Shown here in pieces: positions 1 to 8,559 of a stretch of 64,000 nt of DNA. Origin of the DNA: an uncultured Bacilli bacterium (lineage in GTDB: Bacteria > Bacillota_I > Bacilli_A > RF39 > UBA660); contig CAKPJX010000004.1 in NCBI GenBank assembly GCA_934163035.1, positions 1 to 64,000 on the forward strand. The letters are read 5' to 3'. The translations under genes and the position numbers were made by a program. Under the pieces are notes generated by a model. That model saw only the letters and a list, made by a program, of their open reading frames with translations, did not search any database and was not told the DNA's origin. Position 1 is the first letter of the stretch; every line of letters begins with the position of its first letter.

Positions 1-48
1 ATCTTGGCTAGAATAAAAAAGGGGTTTTTATTCGCCTTTGACCAAGAT
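1..48. repeat. Nested inverted repeat inside rsmH (first of two)
   Basis: ATCTTGG at 1-7 is the exact reverse complement of 42-48, and GAATAAAAA at 11-19 is the exact reverse complement of 25-33, giving a two-part hairpin with a 5-base loop. It lies inside a conserved coding segment. It begins at the first base of the window, so it may extend further left. Confidence 0.8.
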
Positions 49-819
49 AGTGAAGCAATTCGGCATAGTACCGATCGCCTTAATAAGATCGGTACTAACT
101 TCACTATCATAAAAAGCAACTTTGTAAATATGAAAGAACAATTATCAAAAAAAGGTATTGAAAAAGTAGATGGAGTACTTTTTGATTTAGGTGTCTCATC
201 GCCTCAACTTGATAATAAAGAACGTGGCTTTTCATATCATGAAGATGCAAAACTAGATATGCGTATGGATAAAGATAATCCTCTATCTGCATATGAAGTT
301 ATAAATAATTATTCCAAAGAAGAACTTACTAATATTTTTTATAAGTATGGTGAAGATAAATTTTCAAGAAATATCGCTAAAAAAATAGTTGAATATCGAG
401 AAAATAAGCCAATAGAGACAACCTTGGAATTAGCAGAAATAATTAAAACGGCTGTTCCTATGAAATTTAGAAAGGATAAGCATCCAGCTAGACAAATATT
501 TCAAGCTATAAGGATTGAAGTTAATCATGAACTTGATGTTATAAGACCAGCTCTAGAACAAGCATTATCATTATTAAATATTGGCGGAAGAGTGGTAGTA
601 ATAACATTCCATTCATTAGAAGATAGAATTGTAAAGAACTATTTCAGGGAGATGACAGAAGTAGATCCAAAACTAAAAGGATTACCAAATATTCCACCTG
701 AAAAACTACCAGACTATAAATTAGTCGTAAATAAAGCTATAAAGCCAAAGGAAGAGGAGTTAGAAAGAAATCCAAGAGCAAGAAGTGCCAAACTTCGAGT
801 TATTGAAAGAGTAAAATAA
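1..819 (+). CDS. rsmH: 16S rRNA (cytosine1402-N4)-methyltransferase RsmH, 5' end cut by window edge
   Basis: RsmH (MraW) uses S-adenosylmethionine to methylate N4 of C1402 in the decoding centre of 16S rRNA and is usually the second gene of the division/cell wall (dcw) cluster. The visible 272 codons match the family from the strand holding FDQD (SAM site) through VLFDLGVSSPQLD, RGFSYH, LDMRMD, the HPA-R-FQAIRI segment, VITFHSLEDR and the RSAKLR C-terminus. Full-length proteins have about 310 residues, so roughly 40-45 N-terminal residues, including the glycine-rich SAM loop, lie upstream. The frame is open to base 1, and the TTG at 4 aligns inside the family rather than at a start, so it is not treated as the start. 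ftsL follows after a short gap. The first 108 bases are unusually palindromic (see repeat features) although the protein reads normally through them. Confidence 0.95.
   Translation: MLARIKKGFLFAFDQDSEAIRHSTDRLNKIGTNFTIIKSNFVNMKEQLSKKGIEKVDGVLFDLGVSSPQLDNKERGFSYHEDAKLDMRMDKDNPLSAYEVINNYSKEELTNIFYKYGEDKFSRNIAKKIVEYRENKPIETTLELAEIIKTAVPMKFRKDKHPARQIFQAIRIEVNHELDVIRPALEQALSLLNIGGRVVVITFHSLEDRIVKNYFREMTEVDPKLKGLPNIPPEKLPDYKLVVNKAIKPKEEELERNPRARSAKLRVIERVK
46..108. repeat. Nested inverted repeat inside rsmH (second of two)
   Basis: GATAGTGAAG at 46-55 pairs perfectly with 99-108, and AGTACCGATC at 67-76 pairs perfectly with GATCGGTACT at 87-96, with a 10-base loop and unequal internal gaps (11 and 2 bases). 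The segment uses CGG and CGC for arginine, whereas neighbouring genes use mostly AGA. It directly abuts the first hairpin. Confidence 0.85.
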
Positions 820-838
820 AAAGGAAAGGATGATTAGT

Positions 839-1138
839 GTGAGAAAGACTAAAAAAAGATTAAAGATGTCAAAGTTTGAAAAATTCTTATATACATTAGC
901 TATAATTCTATTAGTAATTTCACCAGTATCAATAGTTTTCTCAAAAGCTACTCTTGCTAAGGTGAACTTTGAAGTAGAAAAAAGGAAAAAGAAAATAGAA
1001 AGTCAAGAAAAAACCAATGAGAGTTTATCCATGACTATTAATGAACTAGCTTCACTTACTAAAATTCAAGAAGTTGCACAAGAACAAGGTCTGAGTTATA
1101 ATAATAATAACATCAAGAGAGTAACTGAAGACAAATAG
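839..1138 (+). CDS. ftsL: FtsL-like cell division protein
   Basis: A small bitopic membrane protein: a basic N-terminus, one hydrophobic segment (about residues 17-37) and an extracellular heptad-rich coiled coil (about 42-75). This is the architecture of FtsL, which forms the FtsQLB/DivIC scaffold that activates septal peptidoglycan synthesis by FtsW and the division PBP. Sequence conservation in FtsL is weak, so the call rests on size, topology and position between rsmH and a class B PBP, where FtsL is normally found. The Shine-Dalgarno AAGGAAAGG (821-829) runs straight into an ATG at 830; the in-frame GTG at 839 has proper spacing (9 bases), so 839 is preferred as the start (100 residues). 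The ATG at 830 would add only three residues. Confidence 0.75.
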   Translation: MRKTKKRLKMSKFEKFLYTLAIILLVISPVSIVFSKATLAKVNFEVEKRKKKIESQEKTNESLSMTINELASLTKIQEVAQEQGLSYNNNNIKRVTEDK

Positions 1139-1150
1139 GGAGTGATATAA

Positions 1151-3304
1151 TTGAAAAAGAGAAGAAAAAATAATATAAAATATTCTTTTATAATTATAAT
1201 TTTCTCTCTTTTTTTGTTTGGTCTAATGATCTTTAGACTTACTCAACTAGCCTTATCTAAAAAAATAGATGGAATTAATTTAAAAGAACTAGCTAGTAAA
1301 AGAACTACTAAAACCGATGTATTATCAGCTAAAAGAGGAACTATTTATACATCTGATAATGAAGTGTTAGCTCAAAATGTTTCAAGTTATAAATTAATAG
1401 CTTATCTTGATCCTAAAAGAACAACTAAAAAAAGTAAACCACAGCATGTAGTTGATAAGGAAAAAACAGCTGAATTACTTGCACCAATTTTAGGTATGGA
1501 AAAAGATGAAATATTACAGAGATTAAATAAAGAAAACTTATATCAAACAGAGTTTGGTTCAAAAGGAAAAGACTTAAATGAAATAACAAAACAACAAATA
1601 GAAGATTTAGGATTACCAGGCTTAGACTTTATTGAAAGTTTTAAGAGATATTATCCAAAAGGAAATTTTGCTTCATATACAGTTGGTTATGCCAAAAACA
1701 TTACCAGTGATGAAACAAAAGAAGATGATATAGTTGGAGAAATGGGAATTGAGAAGTCTTTTGATAACATTTTAAAAGGTGAAGATGGCTACATAACTTA
1801 TCAAAAAGACTTAAAAGGATATCAAATAGCTGATACTAATACTATAAAAAAAGATGCTGTTCAAGGAAAAGATATATATTTAACAGTCGATAGTAATATT
1901 CAATTCTTTGTTGAACAAGCACTTAAAAATGCCGATGAAAAGGCTGACTATGATTGGTTTACAATAAGTTTAATGGATGCTAAAACAGGAGCTATTTTAG
2001 CAACAGCAACTTCTCCAGCATTTGATCCTAATACCAGAAATATAACTAATTACTTAGATAATTTTGTCGCATCTCCTTATGAACCAGGATCAACCATGAA
2101 AACATTTACGTATATGGCTGCCATGGAAAATGGTGTATATAATGGTAGTGAAACATATAAATCTGGTGTATACGTAACATCTGATGGTACTGAAATAGGT
2201 GACTATGACAGGAACGGATGGGGAGTAATAACATTTGATAAAGGTTATGCCATGAGTAGTAATGTTGCTATTATTAACATGATTAATCGACATATGAATA
2301 GCATAATGCTAAGACAATATTTTAAAAAGTTAGGCTTTGGTAAAAAAACTGGAATTGATCTTCCAAATGAACAAACCGGAAAAATTAACTTTAAGTATGA
2401 AACAGAAGTCTTTAACGCTGGCTTTGGACAAGGTATTACGACAACTCCAGTCCAGAATCTAAAAGCCCTAACATCACTAACAAATGACGGTATTCTATTA
2501 AAACCATATATAGTATCAAAAATAGTTGATTCATCAACAGGTGAAGTTATATCAGAAAAGAAAAGAAAAGAGGAAGGCCGTGTAGCATCAACTACAACAG
2601 TCCAAAAGATGTTGCAATTAATGGATGATTGTGTAAATGGTACTGGTAATACTGGAGTAAGATATCGAATTGACAGTGGTGAACTAATAGGTAAAACTGG
2701 TACGGCTCAAATAGCTAAAGATACAAATAATGGATATTTAACAGGTATGGAAAATACGATCCAATCATTTTCTGGTATATATCCAAAAAGTGATCCTAAA
2801 GTAATAATTTATGCATCAGCTAGAAAAATAACTAGTGGTCAACAAAAACCTATATCTGATGCTATAAAAGAAATAGTTAATAACCTCTCAAAATACTATG
2901 GAATAAGTGATTCAGATAATAAAGAAGTTGAAGTAACTAAATATAAAGTAGAAAGTTATATCAATAAAACAACAGAAAAAGTTAAAGTATCTCTAGATTC
3001 AAAAGGAATAAAATATCAAATATTAGGTGACGGTAATAAAATAATTAAGCAATATCCATTAGCCAAAGATACTATTACTAACAAAGATACAGTTTATTTA
3101 ATTACTAATTCAGAAAAACTAACAGTTCCAAATGTTATAGGTTTATCATCAAAAGTTGCTAAAAATTTATTAGAAGAGTTAGGTGTAAAAGTAAAACTTG
3201 AAGGTGTTGGTTATGTAAGTGAACAATCAATTGCTGAAAATGAAGAAATAAAATCAGGTATGGAAATAAAATTAACCTTAAATCCTAAGTTTGGTGTAGA
3301 GTAG
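1151..3304 (+). CDS. Class B penicillin-binding protein (PBP2B/FtsI type) with two PASTA domains
   Basis: A transpeptidase that cross-links septal peptidoglycan; it acts outside the membrane, anchored by one N-terminal helix (about residues 11-35). Visible are the PBP dimerisation region (about 55-230), then the transpeptidase with the catalytic S314-T-M-K, the S369-S-N motif and the K515-T-G motif, followed by two C-terminal PASTA repeats (about 595-650 and 652-717). The length of 717 fits Bacillus PbpB/SpoVD. The start is a TTG at 1151 with AGGGAGTGA six bases upstream; no better start is present. It follows ftsL by 12 bases and is followed four bases later by an unknown membrane protein, so it is cotranscribed with rsmH-ftsL. 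A second PASTA PBP is at 21891; its place in the dcw cluster suggests this one is the main division enzyme. Confidence 0.93.
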   Translation: MKKRRKNNIKYSFIIIIFSLFLFGLMIFRLTQLALSKKIDGINLKELASKRTTKTDVLSAKRGTIYTSDNEVLAQNVSSYKLIAYLDPKRTTKKSKPQHVVDKEKTAELLAPILGMEKDEILQRLNKENLYQTEFGSKGKDLNEITKQQIEDLGLPGLDFIESFKRYYPKGNFASYTVGYAKNITSDETKEDDIVGEMGIEKSFDNILKGEDGYITYQKDLKGYQIADTNTIKKDAVQGKDIYLTVDSNIQFFVEQALKNADEKADYDWFTISLMDAKTGAILATATSPAFDPNTRNITNYLDNFVASPYEPGSTMKTFTYMAAMENGVYNGSETYKSGVYVTSDGTEIGDYDRNGWGVITFDKGYAMSSNVAIINMINRHMNSIMLRQYFKKLGFGKKTGIDLPNEQTGKINFKYETEVFNAGFGQGITTTPVQNLKALTSLTNDGILLKPYIVSKIVDSSTGEVISEKKRKEEGRVASTTTVQKMLQLMDDCVNGTGNTGVRYRIDSGELIGKTGTAQIAKDTNNGYLTGMENTIQSFSGIYPKSDPKVIIYASARKITSGQQKPISDAIKEIVNNLSKYYGISDSDNKEVEVTKYKVESYINKTTEKVKVSLDSKGIKYQILGDGNKIIKQYPLAKDTITNKDTVYLITNSEKLTVPNVIGLSSKVAKNLLEELGVKVKLEGVGYVSEQSIAENEEIKSGMEIKLTLNPKFGVE

Positions 3305-3308
3305 AAAT

Positions 3309-4151
3309 ATGATAGAAGAAAAAACTGATAAAATAATAAGTATCATCTCATTTTTAGTGATTTTAATTGCTGCAGTACTTCTAGTTATTTATAAGTATTA
3401 TCCTGAATATAAATCATCTATTGGTAGTAGTGATGGTTATGTAAATATTGACTCTTATAAAGAAATAGTTAATATAAGTATGCAATCCGGTCCTGAATTT
3501 ATTCTAGTAACTAATGAAGAAGATAAAATATCAAGTATTTTATTTATAAATCAAGATGCTTTGTGTCTATATAATAGAAATATAGAAAATCAAGAACTTG
3601 CTGATAGTATAGATGGTATAATAAAAATACTATATAATAGCAACTATCTAACTAATGAAGAAATAGCCATAACATCATATAATAGTACAAATAAATTAAG
3701 AAAAGACTTAATAAGTAAAATAAAAAAAGACTATAGCGACATACCAATAACAGAAGATATAAAAACATTAACAATTAATGAACAAAAGGAACTTCTTCAA
3801 GAAAAGGAAAACGAGTCTAGAAGAAATATTAAAAAATTAAAGGAAGCTGAATTAATAGAATCAAATAGTAGTAATCTAACTGAAGAAGTTGCCTATGTGT
3901 ACGCTGATAATATCTGTCGGAAATTATCTTTATATGCAAGTAGAATAACCAACCAAGAAAAGAATAGTCCAAACTATCCAATACAGTTAATATCTGGTGA
4001 AGATGATAAAAATATTTACCCTTCAGCAAAAAGCTGGTATTATATAGTTAATAGTGAAGTTTTAGGCTATATAAATTTCAAGTCAGATAAATATGATTAT
4101 TCATACTGCTGTCAAAACAAAATAGTAATAAGGGGAATTTGCCATGAGTAA
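3309..4151 (+). CDS. Membrane-anchored protein of unknown function, downstream of pbpB
   Basis: I do not recognise a family. The 280-residue protein has one N-terminal membrane helix (about residues 8-28), then an extracytoplasmic domain with a mixed alpha/beta look, a charged helical stretch (about 158-185, rich in E, K and R) and a C-terminus with four cysteines (C203 region, CC near 268 and C278). The gene begins four bases after the PBP stop and overlaps the next gene by eight bases, so it is translated with the division genes. The position suggests an envelope or division role, but no motif shows one. FtsQ/DivIB would be expected near here in other Firmicutes; the hydrophobic pattern does not clearly show a POTRA domain, so that name is not used. 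Confidence 0.7.
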   Translation: MIEEKTDKIISIISFLVILIAAVLLVIYKYYPEYKSSIGSSDGYVNIDSYKEIVNISMQSGPEFILVTNEEDKISSILFINQDALCLYNRNIENQELADSIDGIIKILYNSNYLTNEEIAITSYNSTNKLRKDLISKIKKDYSDIPITEDIKTLTINEQKELLQEKENESRRNIKKLKEAELIESNSSNLTEEVAYVYADNICRKLSLYASRITNQEKNSPNYPIQLISGEDDKNIYPSAKSWYYIVNSEVLGYINFKSDKYDYSYCCQNKIVIRGICHE

Positions 4152-4674
4152 CGTAGTAAAAGTTAAAAACTCAATTATTATAGTATTATGTGTCACTATA
4201 ATTTTATTAGGAGTAGGTTTTTCATATATTTCAATGCAACTAGAAAGACTAAATAGTAAAAAGCCAAGCTATAATGTATCAATTACTAAAGTTGAACAAT
4301 TAACACCAATAAAAGGTGGCTTCAAAAATCCTAATAGTACATATAATATTTCCAATAATGGTCAAACTATAAATTTCTCATTTAATTTATTTGCTCCAAG
4401 AGATGAAATAAGCTATAAAATAACTATTGAAAATACCGGTACTATAGATGCCGAGATTATAAACTTAATTGAAATTCCAGATTATATAAATGATGAAACA
4501 AGTGCTAATGAAATTTATCCTGTTAAAATAAGTCATGATACTATATCAGGAAAAAAGATTAAAGCAAATGAAAAAATAGAATTCAATATAGTTGCTTATT
4601 TCAACCATAGACAAAAAGCTAAAAATGTAAAATTCCCATATCAGATAAGTATTCTAAGTACAATGAAGGATTAA
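4144..4674 (+). CDS. Membrane-anchored beta-sandwich protein, TasA/camelysin-like in pattern
   Basis: 176 residues: one N-terminal hydrophobic helix (about 9-31) and an extracellular domain rich in beta strands. The stretch YKITIENTGTIDAEI (about residues 96-110) is like the conserved 'N-x-G-x-x-D' strand of TasA/camelysin-type surface proteins that are processed by SipW, but overall similarity is too weak for a family call. The start ATG at 4144 overlaps the previous gene by eight bases, so translation is coupled. The two neighbours (4686 and, elsewhere, 43728) have the same plan of one helix plus one beta-rich exodomain, suggesting a small paralogous or analogous set. The function is unknown. 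Confidence 0.65.
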   Translation: MSNVVKVKNSIIIVLCVTIILLGVGFSYISMQLERLNSKKPSYNVSITKVEQLTPIKGGFKNPNSTYNISNNGQTINFSFNLFAPRDEISYKITIENTGTIDAEIINLIEIPDYINDETSANEIYPVKISHDTISGKKIKANEKIEFNIVAYFNHRQKAKNVKFPYQISILSTMKD

Positions 4675-4685
4675 AGGTGATAATT

Positions 4686-5240
4686 ATGAAGAAAAAAGAT
4701 GAAGTAAAAGAGACAAAAAAAGAAGTAAAGAAGACAAAGGTAAATAAAAAGAAACCAAGTAACACAAAGAAGAAAGAAGTCAAAAAAGACAATGCAAAAA
4801 TGGCACTTCTAATAACATTTATTATCATGACCATTATAGTAATAGTATTATTTATCGTTACCATGGTCTTATATAATAAAAGAAAAGAAGAAGCAAAAAA
4901 ACCTGCTACAATACCAATAGTATCTGATAATATAAAAGCTGTTATGAATATAGATGTTTCAAACATGAAAAAAGATGAGTCTAAAGAATACCTTTTCAAT
5001 ATAAGTAATTATGGTAATAAACTTACTGCTAAAAAAGAAATAGAATATACTATAAAAATAGGTGAAAATAAATATAATTTAAATGTAGAGTTGTATAAGA
5101 ATAATAAACTAGAAAGTCTAGATGATAATAAAAATAGCCTAACAAAGAATAAAAAACAATTAGATGAATATAAATTAATAATTACATCTCAAGAAGATAT
5201 GGTTAAAAATAGCAAGTTAAAAATAAATATAAACTCATGA
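4686..5240 (+). CDS. Lysine-rich membrane-anchored protein of unknown function
   Basis: 184 residues. The first 38 are extremely lysine-rich and likely cytoplasmic; a long hydrophobic helix follows (about 40-63), then a beta-rich exodomain with the NISNYGNKLTAKKEIEYTIKI stretch (about residues 100-120), similar in style to the preceding protein. The ATG at 4686 is preferred over the in-frame GTG at 4677 because the GTG is itself part of the Shine-Dalgarno AAAGGTG. It is the last gene of the rsmH-ftsL-pbp operon: an intrinsic terminator begins inside its stop codon. The basic tail could contact nucleic acid or acidic lipids, but that is speculation. Confidence 0.65.
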   Translation: MKKKDEVKETKKEVKKTKVNKKKPSNTKKKEVKKDNAKMALLITFIIMTIIVIVLFIVTMVLYNKRKEEAKKPATIPIVSDNIKAVMNIDVSNMKKDESKEYLFNISNYGNKLTAKKEIEYTIKIGENKYNLNVELYKNNKLESLDDNKNSLTKNKKQLDEYKLIITSQEDMVKNSKLKININS

Positions 5241-5259
5241 TTTTTAATCATGTTTTTTT
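5236..5259 (+). terminator. Rho-independent terminator of the rsmH-ftsL-pbp operon
   Basis: CATGATT (5236-5242) and AATCATG (5246-5252) form a 7-bp stem with a TTT loop, followed by seven T. The stop codon TGA (5238-5240) lies in the left arm. Confidence 0.85.
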
Positions 5260-5286
5260 GACAAAAATTAATACTAATGTTAGAAT
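5258..5286 (+). promoter_or_regulatory. Sigma-A type promoter for the gene at 5320
   Basis: TTGACA at 5258-5263, a 17-base spacer and TAGAAT at 5281-5286. The -35 box overlaps the T-tract of the upstream terminator. Confidence 0.8.
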
Positions 5287-5319
5287 AAACATTAAATCTT
5301 AATCTGAGGAGGAAAAATA

Positions 5320-6342
5320 ATGGCAGAATATACAAGACAGGAAAGAATGGAAAGTATTGACAGAATATTAGCTGATATCGAAGAAATAAAAAAACATTCT
5401 AGTAATATAGGAGATAGTAGTAGCCGTAAGAAAATAATGGGTGGCTTAGTAAGTGTAGTTAGTTTTGGACTTATACCAGTAGCTATTTTTTGTGCATGTA
5501 AGGCAAAAGAAGCAACACTAGTTAAAAACTTTGATCTACCAAATACTGATACAGCTATTCATAGTTTTGCTGATAGTACATATTTGGATGAATTGTTTTC
5601 ACCCAAGTATAGAAAAACTGTAGCAGATCAAACCAATGATAATAATTTTTTAAGTAGTATTTTAAAATTAGAGAATATGCTTGATATATCAGAAAAAACT
5701 AGTGAAATTACTAATACTATTGGTTATAATGAGCTAGAAGATGAAGAATTGATAGATATTGATGTAGACAATTTTAAAATAGATTACGAAGAGTATCAAA
5801 AATTAATTGCCGAGACTCCTAGAGATGAAGCAAAAGTAGAGCAATCAGTAAAAACTATGAGTAAATATGCCAAGTATGCTAATGAATTTATTGCTCAAAG
5901 AGGATATGCTATCTCAGCTAAATATGCAACACTTGCTATAAAGTCAGTTGTTATGGAAACATTAGGTGATAAAGATCTTGACAATATGTCAAAAATAACT
6001 ATTTTAAGTGGGCCTGAAAGTATTGGAAGATCAATACCAGCTAGAATAATCACCGTAGAAAGAGAAGACGGCGTTACAGAAAGATTTTATTTTGCATCGA
6101 ATAGTGAAGAGAATGCATTGATTTATAATATTGAAGAGTGCACTAAACATATTGAAGAAGATAATAATGCTGATTATGATGAAAAAAGAAATGATACAAT
6201 AACAGAAGTACTAAATAGAGTAAAATTAACAATTGCTAAAAATTACGAGCAAGAAACAATAAGAATAAGTTCAAATTCTGATACTAATTCTGCAAAGAAA
6301 GCATATGAACTTGTAAAAACAAAAGACACTAGTGACAAGTAA
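5320..6342 (+). CDS. Protein of unknown function with one hydrophobic segment
   Basis: Not recognised. 340 residues: a charged N-terminal helix (1-30), a hydrophobic stretch with two cysteines (about 40-60, GGLVSVVSFGLIPVAIFCAC), then a long soluble region. The latter has an acidic part (about 138-155) and an alpha/beta-looking segment containing ITILSGPESIGRSIPARIITVERED (about 227-250). The start ATG at 5320 has a strong GAGGAGG eight bases upstream and its own consensus promoter. The gene is monocistronic: ackA has its own promoter just after it. Nothing in the sequence gives a catalytic motif; the hydrophobic segment could be a single membrane helix or a hairpin. Confidence 0.7.
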   Translation: MAEYTRQERMESIDRILADIEEIKKHSSNIGDSSSRKKIMGGLVSVVSFGLIPVAIFCACKAKEATLVKNFDLPNTDTAIHSFADSTYLDELFSPKYRKTVADQTNDNNFLSSILKLENMLDISEKTSEITNTIGYNELEDEELIDIDVDNFKIDYEEYQKLIAETPRDEAKVEQSVKTMSKYAKYANEFIAQRGYAISAKYATLAIKSVVMETLGDKDLDNMSKITILSGPESIGRSIPARIITVEREDGVTERFYFASNSEENALIYNIEECTKHIEEDNNADYDEKRNDTITEVLNRVKLTIAKNYEQETIRISSNSDTNSAKKAYELVKTKDTSDK

Positions 6343-6357
6343 ACAATTTCCATGCAA

Positions 6358-6387
6358 TTGACAATTAAACATAAAAGATGATAAAAT
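6358..6387 (+). promoter_or_regulatory. Promoter of ackA
   Basis: TTGACA at 6358-6363 and TAAAAT at 6382-6387 (18-base spacer), about 30 bases before the ackA start. Confidence 0.7.
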
Positions 6388-6419
6388 TATAACCGTAGAA
6401 AATTAAATGGAGGAGAAAA

Positions 6420-7622
6420 ATGGAAGGAAAATATTTAGTAATAAATGGAGGAAGTTCATCATTAAAATTTTCTCTTTATAGTATGCCAGAAGAGAAAGAA
6501 TTAATTAATGGATATATAGAAAAAATAGGTGCTAAAGATTGTTTTTGGACATTAAAAATTAATGGAGAAAAAATAACTCATGCGAAGGAATTAAAAAATC
6601 ATACTGAGGCAGTTGAAATAATGATGAAAGAGTTAATAGATAATAATATTATTTCAAGTGTTGATGAAATAAAAGGCGTAGGACATAGAGTTTTACATGG
6701 TGGAGAATTCTATTCTGATTCAGTATTAATTGATGATGAAGTTTTAAATAATATAATTGACTTAACAAAGTTAGGACCACTACATCATCCAGGGGAAATA
6801 GCAGGAATAAAGGCAATGAGAGAATCATTACCAGAAGTTCCACAAGTAGCAGTATTCGATACAGCATATCATCAAACAATGCCAGAAGAAAATTATAAGT
6901 ATGCAGTACCAGAAGAATGGTATGAAAAGTATTCAGTTAGAAAATATGGTTTCCACGGAACAAGTCATAAATATATAGCTGAGACTATGATAGAAAAATT
7001 AAATAAGAAAGATGCAAACTTAATTATCTGCCATATAGGAAGTGGTGCTTCAATTTCAGCTGTTAAAGATGGAAAATGCTATAACACTACAATGGGATTA
7101 ACTCCATTAGATGGTCTAATAATGGGAACTAGAAGTGGTTCAATTGACCCATCAATTATTGAATACGTTGTAAAATCAACTGGTAAAACAGTAGAAGAAG
7201 TAACACAAGATCTAAACAAGAAGAGTGGACTTTTAGCTATCTGTGGTAAAAATGATTTACGTGATATTGAAGACTTAGTAGCCTCAGGTGACAAAAAAGC
7301 TAAATTAGCTATTAATATGTTTGCTAATTCAATAATTAAATATATAGCTGATTATTATTTTGAATTAGATGGTAATGTAGATGCCATCGTATTTACAGCT
7401 GGTGTTGGTGAAAATGATATTGATCTAAGAAAACAAATAGTTGATAAGATCAGTAACCCATTAAATATTAAATTAGATGAAAAAAGAAATGATTCAATCG
7501 CAAGATTCCGTTCTGAAAGAGAAGGAATTATTACAACAGATGATTCTAAAATACCAGTATACGTAGTACCAACAAATGAAGAAATAATGATTCTAAGAGA
7601 TACATATAGATTATCAAAATAA
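6420..7622 (+). CDS. ackA: Acetate kinase
   Basis: Catalyses acetyl phosphate + ADP to acetate + ATP, the ATP-yielding step of acetate fermentation in the cytosol. The 400-residue protein has the whole family pattern: the N-terminal phosphate-binding segment VINGGSSSLKFSLY (residues 6-19), HRVLHGG near 87, the FDTAYHQTMP segment near 147, RKYGFHGTSHKY near 172, HIGSGAS near 203, the TMGLTPLDGLIMGTRSG block near 223 and FTAGVGEN near 326. The length is typical. GGAGG lies seven bases before the ATG, and promoter and terminator on either side make it a single-gene unit. Phosphotransacetylase (pta) is not next to it here, so it must be elsewhere if the Pta-AckA pathway is complete. Confidence 0.97.
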   Translation: MEGKYLVINGGSSSLKFSLYSMPEEKELINGYIEKIGAKDCFWTLKINGEKITHAKELKNHTEAVEIMMKELIDNNIISSVDEIKGVGHRVLHGGEFYSDSVLIDDEVLNNIIDLTKLGPLHHPGEIAGIKAMRESLPEVPQVAVFDTAYHQTMPEENYKYAVPEEWYEKYSVRKYGFHGTSHKYIAETMIEKLNKKDANLIICHIGSGASISAVKDGKCYNTTMGLTPLDGLIMGTRSGSIDPSIIEYVVKSTGKTVEEVTQDLNKKSGLLAICGKNDLRDIEDLVASGDKKAKLAINMFANSIIKYIADYYFELDGNVDAIVFTAGVGENDIDLRKQIVDKISNPLNIKLDEKRNDSIARFRSEREGIITTDDSKIPVYVVPTNEEIMILRDTYRLSK

Positions 7623-7640
7623 TTAAACTAACTAAAGCAG

Positions 7641-7670
7641 AAAGCCAAGTATATAATATACTGGCTTTTT
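7641..7670 (+). terminator. Terminator after ackA
   Basis: AAAGCCAAGTATAT and ATATACTGGCTTT form a stem with one bulged A, ending in a T run. Confidence 0.8.
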
Positions 7671-7730
7671 ATTCTTTTAATATTCTAAAAAACTATGATA
7701 TAATGATAAAGTGATATAGGAGAGTTTATT

Positions 7731-8408
7731 ATGAGTATATATGCATATTTTTTATTGTTTATAATGTATTCTATTTTGGGGTGGATAGTAGAGACATTAT
7801 ATATATTTGCTAGAACAAAAAAACTTGTAAACAGAGGATTCTTAATAGGACCATATTGTCCAATATATGGTTGGGGTTGCATGGCAATAACATTACTATT
7901 AAAGAACCTAATGCCTAAACCATTTCTTCTATTTTTAATGGCCATAGTTATTTGTTCCCTACTAGAGTATTTTACAAGCTATTTTATGGAAAAAATGTTT
8001 AAAACTAGATGGTGGGATTATAGTAATACCAAATATAATATAAATGGAAGAATATGTTTAAATACTATGCTACCATTTGGTATTTTAGGTACCTTTATAA
8101 TGTACTTAGTTAATCCTGGCCTAACCAAAATAGTAACAAGCATTCCAGCAAATTATCTAAAAATAATATCAATTACAGTATTTATAATCTATTTAATAGA
8201 TAATATTATCTCATTTGGTATAGTTGCTAAGTTTACTAAAAATATTAAAAACATTAAAAAGGATAGTACTGAAAATATAAAAAGATATACAAAGAAAATC
8301 CTTGAAAGTAAGAATATCCTTAGTAAAAGACTTATTAATGCTTTTCCAAATATAAAAAATAAACTAAATAGTTTAAGAGAAGAAATAAGAAAAATAAGAT
8401 CAAAATAA
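7731..8408 (+). CDS. Multi-pass membrane protein, putative ABC-transporter type IV (CmpB-like) family
   Basis: 225 residues with about five membrane helices in the first 165 residues and a basic cytoplasmic tail (about 168-225). Family marks are the N-terminal YSILGWIVETLY, the NRGFLIGPYCPIYG stretch (about 41-54), an LLEYFTSYFMEKMF helix (about 80-94), TRWWDYS (about 96-102) and NGRICL (about 109-114). These are typical of the PF06541/CmpB-like putative ABC-transporter proteins of Firmicutes. No ATPase lies beside it, so a transport role is not shown by context. It stands alone between terminators, with a TATAAT at 7699-7704 and GGAGAG before the ATG. Confidence 0.8.
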   Translation: MSIYAYFLLFIMYSILGWIVETLYIFARTKKLVNRGFLIGPYCPIYGWGCMAITLLLKNLMPKPFLLFLMAIVICSLLEYFTSYFMEKMFKTRWWDYSNTKYNINGRICLNTMLPFGILGTFIMYLVNPGLTKIVTSIPANYLKIISITVFIIYLIDNIISFGIVAKFTKNIKNIKKDSTENIKRYTKKILESKNILSKRLINAFPNIKNKLNSLREEIRKIRSK

Positions 8409-8421
8409 TTAAAGATTTACA

Positions 8422-8453
8422 CGAACATTTTCAGTAGAAAATGCTCGTTTTTA
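8422..8453 (+). terminator. Terminator after the CmpB-like gene
   Basis: ACGAACATTTTC and GAAAATGCTCGT form a 12-position stem with one A-C mismatch, followed by a T run. Confidence 0.8.
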
Positions 8454-8501
8454 AGTACTTTAATATGCTTAATTGATAAAAAATAATTATAAGTAAAGTA
8501 A

Positions 8502-8530
8502 TTGTTTTTTATATTTAAAAATGCTATACT
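8502..8530 (+). promoter_or_regulatory. Promoter of the vWA-XpaC-TelA operon
   Basis: TTGTTT at 8502-8507, a 17-base spacer and TATACT at 8525-8530 preceded by TGC (extended -10). Confidence 0.7.
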
Positions 8531-8559
8531 CTAAATATAAGGATAGTGAGAGATGATAA

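Noticed and set aside
830..838. ATG at 830 as the ftsL start
   Set aside because: It touches the Shine-Dalgarno with no spacing; the GTG at 839 is properly placed.
5238..5240. TGA read as tryptophan (mycoplasma code)
   Set aside because: TGA ends genes here and lies in a terminator hairpin; tryptophan is encoded by TGG throughout.
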